Positions 7,813 to 13,473 of a stretch of 13,473 nucleotides of DNA are shown one piece after another (positions within the stretch are counted from its first letter, which is position 1; every line of letters starts with the position of its first letter). The notes below the pieces were generated by a model that searched no databases, had not been told where the DNA came from, and saw only the letters and a list, made by a program, of their open reading frames with translations. The DNA lies in the NCBI RefSeq assembly GCF_002632615.1, contig NZ_NITZ01000043.1, positions 1 through 13,473 of the forward strand, written 5' to 3'. Origin of the DNA: Xenorhabdus miraniensis (lineage in GTDB: Bacteria > Pseudomonadota > Gammaproteobacteria > Enterobacterales > Enterobacteriaceae). A program made the position numbers and the translations under genes.

Positions 7813-7841
7813 GAAACCCACTTAAAAAATAAGTGAGTTTC
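7813..7841 (-). other. Intergenic hairpin with CCACTT/AAGTG stem
   Basis: GAAACCCACTT (7813-7823) pairs with AAGTGAGTTTC (7831-7841) across a 7-base loop. The single mismatch is C-A in plus-strand RNA but becomes a G-U pair in minus-strand RNA, so the structure is better formed in the direction of the genes. It lies 26 bases past the stop of the 319-aa gene. No U-run follows, so it may be an inefficient terminator or an mRNA end stabiliser. Confidence 0.5.
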
Positions 7842-7866
7842 GTTAATCTACACTTAAATAGTAATT

Positions 7867-8826
7867 CTACAGCCCTACTTCAATCCAGCCATTATCCTCT
7901 GTCCATTTATGTTTTATACCTTTATGAATATATTGAGAGGCTTCTATAATTTTAGGCATGTCACTTCTAAAAAGCCCCTTAATATTTACAAAATTACTGT
8001 CAATAGCTTGTATAATAAGTTGATTTTTACCATCTAAATCATTTAAGTTAACACCAGATCCTTTTTCAGTAATTTTTATCATAATTCTATTAGCATATAT
8101 ACCACCGAGATCGCTAGTATCTATTGAAAATTGAGGTTTGGCTCCTTCTCCTTCAATTGCAGTATATGTAAGTTTTTTCATATCTGCCAAAAGTCCTCCA
8201 GCATTAATACCTATATAATCTGCTTCGATATCACCTTGTACTTTAAAAGTTCTACCAAACATATTAAGATATTCAACGTTAGTACTATCTAAGCCTTTCT
8301 CACCAATAGTAATTTCACCTTTGGTTACTTTTAATGCAATTGGATTTCTCCTTCTATCAAAATCAATAATTCCGGTACTAAGATTAGCTTCATGTATATT
8401 GTTAAAACTAAGTCCATTAATCATAATACCATTAGGGTTAGCTATCATAACGGAGGCTGGAATACCTGCTACCTCTAATTTTCCTAAAAGTTGAGATTGA
8501 TTTCCACCAACGATCTCATTGATAATCAAACCCGCAGGTAATGTTCTAAAGTTAGGATTCTTATCTAGTTGTCCTACTAATTCAGAAGCTACTTGTTCCA
8601 TTGCATTATTTAGTACCAGACCTTGTTCTCCAATGTTAAACTCTTTATAAACATTACGCGATACTCTTGAGAGATTAGGGGCAGCTATATTAACTACTGG
8701 TACATTATTAATATTTTGGACTTGTGTTTTAGAATCGTTAGGAATTACTGGATTTGCAAAAGCTGAATTTGCAGTTACTAAAGATATAAAAGAACTTAGT
8801 ATAGCTAATTTAAATTTGATAGTCAT
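7867..8826 (-). CDS. TPS-domain-only exoprotein 2 (319 aa)
   Basis: This is a secreted protein made almost only of the N-terminal secretion domain of two-partner-secretion exoproteins. The signal peptide ends NSAFA at residue 24. The mature part aligns closely with CdiA residues 33-300: VNIAAPNLSRVSRNVYKEFNIGEQGLVLNN, IINEIVGGNQSQLLGKLEVAG and NPNGI at 130-134. It lacks the CxxC that follows NPNGI in CdiA. It ends shortly after the TPS fold with a unique tail (KHKWTEDNGWIEVGL) and has no repeats or toxin. AAGGA lies about ten bases before the ATG, and the gene starts 21 bases after cdiB, so the two are surely co-transcribed. It is probably exported by the neighbouring CdiB. It could be a remnant of a longer cdiA, but the intact frame, signal peptide and similarity in length to the other TPS-only protein argue for a maintained gene. 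Confidence 0.85.
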   Translation of the reverse strand: MTIKFKLAILSSFISLVTANSAFANPVIPNDSKTQVQNINNVPVVNIAAPNLSRVSRNVYKEFNIGEQGLVLNNAMEQVASELVGQLDKNPNFRTLPAGLIINEIVGGNQSQLLGKLEVAGIPASVMIANPNGIMINGLSFNNIHEANLSTGIIDFDRRRNPIALKVTKGEITIGEKGLDSTNVEYLNMFGRTFKVQGDIEADYIGINAGGLLADMKKLTYTAIEGEGAKPQFSIDTSDLGGIYANRIMIKITEKGSGVNLNDLDGKNQLIIQAIDSNFVNIKGLFRSDMPKIIEASQYIHKGIKHKWTEDNGWIEVGL

Positions 8827-8847
8827 ATGTCTATTTTCCTTATAAAA

Positions 8848-10542
8848 TTAGAAATTAATTGAAGTAGACCAATATATAACTAAATTATCTGGTTTAAGAT
8901 ATTTAGGATAAATTAAAGGTTTTCCAATTGTAATTGAGTGATTACTTATATTATTGTTTAAAGTTAATCCTAACGAAGTTCCTGTTAAGTTACCTCCTTC
9001 CGAAGATTTAGCTATCTCTTCTTTAAGCCAGCCAGTATCTAACGAACCATTTAAAGACAGTTCACCTAATTTTGGAATTGTTACTAATTTCCAATTAAGT
9101 TCATTTCTCCAATAACCTCCTGAATTCCCTGTAATATATTGTTCTTTAAATCCTCTAACTGAATACAAACCTCCTATAGATAATCTTTCACTAGAATAAA
9201 GATTCTTTAAACTATATTGTCCATAAGCAGAAGTAAAGTAATAAATATCCTTAGCTAAAGGCTTGTAATAACTTAAACTACCACTAAATTTATGAAATTT
9301 GCTTTTAGGTGTATTTTTGAAATTATCATCTTTAGTAGCCCCTAATGTAGATAATCCTTTCGTTATTGCAGGATTAAATCTAAAATAACCTCCTAATAAA
9401 GTTGAACTGTAATTAAGACCCATGTATAGAGTATTTAAGGTTGCTCCACTAGATAGTTTAAAATCCCCTAGAATATTTTCGGTTTCACGGGATGTAAAAC
9501 TCATATTTAAACCTAATTTTTGTTTTCCATCCCTATATAAAGTTCTATTTGCTGATATAGAATGTGACTGTCCTTTACCTATATAGCGTAACTCTCCAAA
9601 ATAACCTATAGGAATATCCTGATATGATTCATTTTTTGAATACTGATAATTGAATAACCAATAACCATAAGGAATGCTTACTCCCGAAGAAATATACCAA
9701 GTTCTATGATTACCTCTAAAATCAAGATCCTTACTACCATAAAATGTCCAAGAATCAGCTAAATATAATACATTATCTAGCTGTAAAGAAATATTAATCT
9801 GATCTCTACCTTTACTTTTTTGTCCACTATTATCTAAACCTAAATCTAAACCTATAGGTAATTCAGATGAAATTTTTTCTAATACAATATCAGAATATCC
9901 TGCTTTATTAGAAGGTCTGATATCGATTTTAACTTGATAAGAATGCAATCGATTTAATTGTTCTAATCCTTGTTCAATATCTCTCAGATTAAGTATTTTT
10001 TCTTTCATATTAGGAAAAGCCATCTTTAAGGCTAGCGACTCTTCATTATTAATAATTATTTTATCAATCTTACCTTCAATAACCGTAATAATAAGGTTAC
10101 CTTTATATATATCAGATACATCTTGTTGCCTTAAAAAGGCTCTTGACGTAATGTAACCTTTTTCCATATAAAAAGTAGATATCTCATCAAGTAAAGAATA
10201 AATATCTTCAGATGTCATACATTTTGAGATATTTTGTTTTATTAGTGCTTCTTGATTTGATTTTGGAAAATATTGAGCATTGTTAATAGAGATATTAGTA
10301 ATTATTTGACAAAGTATATTATCTTTTAAAGAAGATGACTCTTTTGATTTAGGTGCTTCAAGATTCGAACCAAAATCTTGTTGTTTTTGGGATTCTTCTA
10401 ATATTTCTTTTTGTTTTTGTTTGAGAACTTCTTGATCTATTGGACTGATATTAGGCAAATTATCAGACGAGGCTATGAGTTTAGGAGAAGTTATTAAAGT
10501 CAAATAAAGAAAAATTTTTAGAGTTTTTTTAATAAACATCAT
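8848..10542 (-). CDS. cdiB: CdiB/FhaC/ShlB-type two-partner-secretion outer-membrane transporter (564 aa)
   Basis: This is the Omp85-family pore that recognises TPS domains in the periplasm and exports the exoprotein across the outer membrane. A signal peptide (KKTLKIFLYLTLITSPKLIAS) is followed by a Gln/Lys/Glu-rich segment (33-56), the position of the plug helix and linker in FhaC. POTRA1 spans about 78-160 with Cys79 and Cys108 and the family motif YMEKGYITSRAFLRQQD. POTRA2 covers about 161-226. The 16-strand barrel follows from about 227, with the loop-6 VRGF motif at 462-465 and a C-terminal phenylalanine typical of outer-membrane proteins. The length is normal for the family. AAGGA lies about 11 bases before tandem ATGs; the first was kept, the second is equally possible. 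It sits between two TPS-only genes and upstream of cdiA, and is the only transporter in the window, so it probably serves all three exoproteins. Confidence 0.95.
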   Translation of the reverse strand: MMFIKKTLKIFLYLTLITSPKLIASSDNLPNISPIDQEVLKQKQKEILEESQKQQDFGSNLEAPKSKESSSLKDNILCQIITNISINNAQYFPKSNQEALIKQNISKCMTSEDIYSLLDEISTFYMEKGYITSRAFLRQQDVSDIYKGNLIITVIEGKIDKIIINNEESLALKMAFPNMKEKILNLRDIEQGLEQLNRLHSYQVKIDIRPSNKAGYSDIVLEKISSELPIGLDLGLDNSGQKSKGRDQINISLQLDNVLYLADSWTFYGSKDLDFRGNHRTWYISSGVSIPYGYWLFNYQYSKNESYQDIPIGYFGELRYIGKGQSHSISANRTLYRDGKQKLGLNMSFTSRETENILGDFKLSSGATLNTLYMGLNYSSTLLGGYFRFNPAITKGLSTLGATKDDNFKNTPKSKFHKFSGSLSYYKPLAKDIYYFTSAYGQYSLKNLYSSERLSIGGLYSVRGFKEQYITGNSGGYWRNELNWKLVTIPKLGELSLNGSLDTGWLKEEIAKSSEGGNLTGTSLGLTLNNNISNHSITIGKPLIYPKYLKPDNLVIYWSTSINF

Positions 10543-10738
10543 ATAGAAATAAATCCTTTTTTGAATTTTAAAACAAACTTAAATAGAGTTGAGTAAATCA
10601 TACAAAAGTGAAAATTATTTTTTAAAAAGGATAAGAGAAATTAAAATAAAAGAATAATTATAGAAAACCCACTTGAATTCAAGTGGGTTTTCTTTTTAAA
10701 AAAAACTTAGTTATTAATTAAGCGTAACCCATAGAGGT
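10543..10738. other. Intergenic region between TPS-only gene 1 and cdiB
   Basis: This AT-rich region of 196 bases has no reading frame. Its main content is the perfect palindrome at 10662-10693. cdiB may have a promoter here, but I could not place -35 and -10 boxes with confidence. Confidence 0.4.
10662..10693. terminator. 32-bp perfect palindrome, likely terminator after TPS-only gene 1
   Basis: A perfect dyad is centred on GAATTC, with arms reading AAAACCCACTT and AAGTGGGTTTT. It lies 45 bases past the stop of the 315-aa gene. The stem ends in TTTT on both strands and more T follows on the plus strand, so it could terminate transcription in either direction. As an attenuator it would set the ratio of the first gene to cdiB and those beyond. 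Confidence 0.6.
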
Positions 10739-11686
10739 TCATAATAATATAGTACCATAGGGATTCATAATAACTAAGAAAGGAGGAAGTCCATTACCGG
10801 TTTGCAGTTTTGCATTATCTGTCTTAATAACAGGAGCCGTTACCATAAGAGTATTACCACTTTTAATAGTACCTGAAAAATTTACCGGGCCGGCAGCTGT
10901 TACATAAAGATCTCCCGTACTTACTAAATTACCTAGATTAATACCAAATCCATTTTCAGAAGATTTTATGCTAATTGTATCGGCATACATGCCACCTAGA
11001 GCTTTAGTGTCAATTGCATATTGCGGTTTATTGTAATCTTTTTCATTACCACCAATAACTACAGCTAAATTTTTAGCTTTAATTTTGCCATTTAGCTCAA
11101 GAAATCTACTTACAAGAGCAACCCCATTTACACCACTAGTAGCATCTAATCCCTTTTCGCCAATAGTTATTTTACCACCAGCTACATTAGCACTATGTAA
11201 TGCACCATCTGGCCTTAGAGAAATTTTGCCAGTATTTAAATTTACATTATCCAAATTAATAAAACCAGCTCCATTAAGCATAATACCATTTGGGTTAGAT
11301 ATTACTACATTAGCTTTATTACCAACTAATTCTAATTTCCCTAAAAATTGAGATTGATTACCGCCAACAACTTCATTAACGATAATTTTAGCAGCACTAT
11401 TTAAATTATTATTTTTATCTAATTGGCCTGCTAATTGAGAATTCACTCCACTTAAAGAGTTATTTAAAATTGTTCCTTGAGAACCTACATTAAACTCTTT
11501 GTAAGCATTATAAGAAACTCCGGCACCATTGGGGTTAGCAATGTTAATAACAGGTATATTATTAACATTTTGAATTTGAGTATTAGCATTATCTGGGATT
11601 ATTGGATTTGCAAAAGCTGCATTTATGCTTGCAAAAGAGATTAAACAACCTAAGATTGTTTTTGCAAAAATTTTAGTTTTTTTCAT
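10739..11686 (-). CDS. TPS-domain-only exoprotein 1 (315 aa)
   Basis: This is the first gene of the cluster. The signal peptide ends INAAFA at residue 26. The mature protein is a TPS secretion domain very like that of CdiA: IPVINIANPNGAGVSYNAYKEFN, IIVNEVVGGNQSQFLGKLEL, NPNGI at 131-135 and IDTKALGGMYAD near the end of the domain. The CxxC seen in CdiA is replaced by MLNGAG. After the TPS fold there is one further strand-rich stretch and a short hydrophobic tail (FLVIMNPYGTILL), then a stop. There are no haemagglutinin repeats, DUF637 region or toxin. The mature size (about 30 kDa) matches the minimal N-terminal FHA fragment known to be exported by FhaC. It is likely exported by the CdiB encoded next to it. 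Its role is unknown: surface adhesin, CdiB regulator or relic of a truncated cdiA. AAGG lies about nine bases before the ATG. Confidence 0.85.
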   Translation of the reverse strand: MKKTKIFAKTILGCLISFASINAAFANPIIPDNANTQIQNVNNIPVINIANPNGAGVSYNAYKEFNVGSQGTILNNSLSGVNSQLAGQLDKNNNLNSAAKIIVNEVVGGNQSQFLGKLELVGNKANVVISNPNGIMLNGAGFINLDNVNLNTGKISLRPDGALHSANVAGGKITIGEKGLDATSGVNGVALVSRFLELNGKIKAKNLAVVIGGNEKDYNKPQYAIDTKALGGMYADTISIKSSENGFGINLGNLVSTGDLYVTAAGPVNFSGTIKSGNTLMVTAPVIKTDNAKLQTGNGLPPFLVIMNPYGTILL

Positions 11687-12251
11687 AACTTAATTACCTT
11701 TTTTTAAATGATATTTTACTATCCAAATGGACATTATTTCAGTTATTGTAGAACTACAGATACATTTCATAATTAACTATGTTACTAATATCATCATTAA
11801 ATAATTAGGCGGGTTCGCATAATAAATGCTATATGCTTAATCTGGAGGTAAACATGCTTACACTCCCTTATTGTATTTATTTGATGATGTTTAATTTAGA
11901 AATGCTACCGCCCTCAGTTTTATTTCTCTGCTTTAATAAATTAATACATTAAGTTGGATAACATATTAATTCTTATCACACACGACTTACTAAATGTATA
12001 ACAAATGGTCTAATTTGAGATCTGTAACAGAAATAGTGTTAAAATTAACTCTTTAATGTTATATATCCTAGTTATTAAAAATAAATAATATAACGAGGTG
12101 AAAAAAATACACTTATTAACTATCACCAGAAATATAATAAGATCAGTATCACCTGATAGCTATAGGATTTAAAATAGAAACATAATTAGGTGGAAATAAT
12201 ATCAAATACAGATCAGTTGTATTCAGGGCACGGATAGTAATGAAATGGACA
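11687..12251. other. Long intergenic region upstream of the secretion cluster
   Basis: About 565 bases of AT-rich DNA should include the promoter of the 315-aa gene on its left side. I found no consensus pair I would defend. The only notable content is the 32-codon frame at 11854-11952 and a small dyad (ATCAG/CTGAT) at 12141-12156. A GTG-started 24-codon frame at 12098-12172 lacks a clear ribosome binding site. Confidence 0.45.
11854..11952 (+). CDS. Possible small hydrophobic peptide (32 aa)
   Basis: This short plus-strand frame has an unusually good ribosome binding site (GGAGG, 5 bases before ATG) given the AT-rich surroundings. The product, MLTLPYCIYLMMFNLEMLPP followed by SVLFLCFNKLIH, is hydrophobic and contains two Cys. 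It is divergent from the 315-aa gene. It could be a membrane micropeptide, or the first codons of a gene whose remainder was lost in the rearrangement to its right. I do not recognise it. Confidence 0.25.
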   Translation: MLTLPYCIYLMMFNLEMLPPSVLFLCFNKLIH

Positions 12252-12724
12252 GTGCGCGGGGCAAAGCTGTACTGATCTTGTGGGTGAAAGTCCCACCGTA
12301 GAAAGGACAAGCCAGACCACTACGTAGCGAGTCTTGCGTTTCTAGCGGTAACAAAGGAGACGAAGCGTAGACAACGAAACATTCGAGTCGAAACCAAAGG
12401 GTGAACGTGATAGCGCCGAAATTCATTTAATCGTGTGTGCCGATAGTTTGTCCAACTAGTAGGCAGTAGCTTCTGAATGGTCATACTGGCAAATATCCAT
12501 TCAAGGACACACACCGGAGCCGCGGGCGTCGGCGAGTTTGTAAAGAATAGTGCAAAACCCAGGAGATCCTGACACTTCTCAATGGAGTGAGTATTTCGAG
12601 CACAAGTGCCAAATACAAGGCCTGAGAAATGAGTATCAGTAAGTCGGAGTCAGCCATAGTAGCGTCGAAGCGAGTAATGACTGCGGAGCAAAGGGCTGGC
12701 AGACAGATCGAACGTAAGAGGGGC
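12252..12724 (+). mobile_element. 5' fragment of a bacterial group II intron
   Basis: From GTGCG at 12252 the base composition shifts from AT-rich to near 50% G+C and looks like structured RNA. Examples are GTGGGTGAAAGTCCCACC near 12280 and several short paired segments up to about 12620. A reverse-transcriptase start follows in the same orientation. The order (GUGCG 5' end, long folded region, ORF start) is that of a bacterial group II intron, covering domain I up to the beginning of domain IV. The catalytic domain V, domain VI and nearly all of the encoded protein are missing, so it cannot splice or move. Both ends are estimates. The left one rests on the GTGCG consensus, and the right one is the point where oppA sequence begins on the other strand. 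Confidence 0.75.
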
Positions 12725-12727
12725 AGG
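12629..12727 (+). pseudogene. Truncated group II intron reverse transcriptase/maturase, N-terminus only
   Basis: The ATG at 12629, with AAGG eight bases upstream, opens MSISKSESAIVASKRVMTAE followed by QRAGRQIERKRGR. This is a Lys/Arg/Ser-rich leader of the kind that precedes the reverse-transcriptase domain in intron-encoded proteins. After about 33 codons the frame runs into the antisense of oppA and ends at 12803-12805. No reverse-transcriptase, maturase or endonuclease motif remains. It is non-functional. Confidence 0.65.
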
Positions 12728-12865
12728 TTCAGAGAAATTATTGCGGACAATTTCCTGCTTGATTGCCAACTTTGTTCCACTAGGAATCACGGCTGCATGA
12801 GATAAGGCAATATTTCCTAAAAAGATCATAATTGAGCAAGATAATATTTTTATGGTTTTATTCAT
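12722..12865 (-). pseudogene. oppA: Truncated second oppA, N-terminus only
   Basis: From the ATG at 12865 the translation is a signal peptide (MNKTIKILSCSIMIFLGNIA, then LSHAA) and the characteristic OppA start IPSGTKLAIKQEIVRNN followed by SEPA. In OppA this leads into the conserved SLDPHK region. Here it is lost at about codon 47, where the sequence becomes the antisense of the intron fragment. About 500 codons are missing, so no peptide-binding protein is made. It lies 136 bases after the oppA that enters from the right edge, so the two were tandem paralogues. There is no clear Shine-Dalgarno before the ATG. Confidence 0.8.
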
Positions 12866-12963
12866 TATTTTTTTAGTTATGTTGGTTTGCGTTTTTATTC
12901 TTCATTATTGTAATTAATTCTTATTCGATAATTTCCAACATTATTATTTATCACTCCACTGTT

Positions 12964-12991
12964 ATCAGAGCCTGTGTAGACAGGCTCTGAT
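12964..12991. terminator. 12-bp stem-loop between the two oppA copies
   Basis: ATCAGAGCCTGT (12964-12975) pairs perfectly with ACAGGCTCTGAT (12980-12991) across a 4-base loop. It lies ten bases after the stop of the right-hand oppA and is its probable terminator. The T-rich tail, however, is on the plus-strand side, so for the minus-strand gene it may act mainly as an mRNA end stabiliser. Confidence 0.6.
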
Positions 12992-13001
12992 TATTTATTT
13001 T

Positions 13002-13473
13002 TTAATTTTCAATAACATAAAGATCTTTTGTGAAATATTCTCCCCTTGTGTTAGCATGAAAGCCACCAACATAAGGTTTAACCATATTATGATTAACATA
13101 AAAATAGATAGGAATAATAGGCAAATCTTTTGTTAATATATCAGATGCCTTCTGATAAAAATCTTTATCATTAGTTTCAGACACTTTTTCTAATAACTGA
13201 TCAAATTCATCATTTGTATATAGAGATGTATTTTTTACTTGCTTAGATGAAAATAACGATAAGAACGTCATCGGGCTATCATAATCCGCAACCCATGCCC
13301 GCCGGATAACATCAAATTTCCCTTGGTGCATATTATCTAACATGACCTTCCATTCCTGATTCTGCAAAATAGCATTTACACCAAGATTTTTTTTCCACAT
13401 TGAGCTAACCGCAATGGCAATTTTTTTATGTCCTTCCTGCGTGTTATAAAGCAGATTAAAAGTAAGTGGGTTA
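13002..13473 (-). CDS. oppA: Periplasmic oligopeptide-binding protein OppA, C-terminal part (runs off right edge)
   Basis: The frame is open from the right edge to the stop at 13002, giving 156 residues of the C-terminal lobe of an ABC-type solute-binding protein (family 5). Recognisable OppA landmarks in order are NPLTFNLLYNT, SSMWKKNLGVN, QEWKVMLDNMHQGKFDV, the WVADYDSP segment, IPIYFYVNHNMVKPYVGG and the ending TKDLYVIEN. In the cell it binds oligopeptides in the periplasm for the OppBCDF importer. The start codon and first two-thirds lie outside the window; the internal ATG at 13400 is not the start. No frameshift is seen in this part. Confidence 0.92.
   Translation of the reverse strand, partial: NPLTFNLLYNTQEGHKKIAIAVSSMWKKNLGVNAILQNQEWKVMLDNMHQGKFDVIRRAWVADYDSPMTFLSLFSSKQVKNTSLYTNDEFDQLLEKVSETNDKDFYQKASDILTKDLPIIPIYFYVNHNMVKPYVGGFHANTRGEYFTKDLYVIEN

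Larger units (their letters stand above)
7634..7866. other. Intergenic leader between the TPS-only gene and cdiA
   Basis: This AT-rich stretch of 233 bases has no reading frame of note. It holds the hairpin at 7813-7841 and the inverted repeat at 7649-7686. The gap is large compared with the 21 bases between cdiB and the second TPS-only gene, so cdiA may have its own promoter here. I could not identify a convincing -35/-10 pair. Confidence 0.45.

Noticed and set aside
11085..11351. Plus-strand 88-codon frame inside TPS-only gene 1
   Set aside because: The minus strand encodes a well-conserved TPS domain over the same bases. This frame has the Pro/Leu-rich look of antisense translation.
12098..12172. 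GTG-started 24-codon frame (MKKIHLLTITRN-like)
   Set aside because: It has no separate Shine-Dalgarno before the GTG, is very short and has no recognised homologue.
12223..12780. Three overlapping minus-strand frames of 64-99 codons over the intron fragment
   Set aside because: They lie on structured intron RNA in the wrong orientation, and their translations are low in recognisable content.
1..13473. CRISPR arrays, tRNA and rRNA genes
   Set aside because: I saw no regularly spaced repeats and no cloverleaf or rRNA-like stretch on either strand.

Overview
The window is AT-rich DNA (roughly one-third G+C by eye) from a Gram-negative gammaproteobacterium. The OppA fragments at the right end, the CdiA/CdiB-type two-partner secretion genes and the group II intron fragment all fit an Enterobacterales member. 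The low G+C suggests something near Morganellaceae or an insect-associated relative. That placement is inference; no taxonomic marker gene is present.

Right end (about 12250-13473): the 3' part of an oppA gene runs in from the right edge on the minus strand. It is followed by the first ~45 codons of a second oppA. That second copy is cut off where it meets, in antisense orientation, the 5' half of a G+C-richer group II intron whose reverse-transcriptase ORF is broken after about 33 codons. Between this scar and the secretion genes lie about 560 bases with no convincing gene, apart from one 32-codon reading frame with a good ribosome binding site.

Centre (2402-11686): a minus-strand contact-dependent-inhibition or two-partner-secretion cluster in an unusual order. 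It comprises a 315-aa protein that is little more than a TPS secretion domain, a CdiB/FhaC-type outer-membrane transporter, a second 319-aa TPS-only protein, and a short full-type CdiA of about 1739 aa. CdiA has a TPS domain, a haemagglutinin-like beta-helix region, a DUF637-type domain and a C-terminal toxin that looks like a papain/C39-like cysteine peptidase. The three intergenic gaps carry hairpins with a common CCACTT/AAGTGG stem.

Left end (1-2402): the presumed immunity region. Directly after cdiA is a 346-aa protein built as module - spacer domain - module. The two end modules are paralogous and each ends in FP(V/I)QL; the spacer resembles DUF596. A strong terminator follows, then an unrecognised 132-aa protein. 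Next comes a 94-aa protein that is a single copy of the same module. It is preceded by an 84-bp near-perfect copy of the 3' end of the cdiA toxin, a footprint of toxin/immunity cassette shuffling.

The likely working model is as follows. CdiB exports CdiA and possibly the two TPS-only proteins. CdiA delivers a cysteine-peptidase-like toxin into neighbouring cells. The modular proteins at the left protect kin cells. Toxin and immunity functions are inferred from sequence motifs and gene order.
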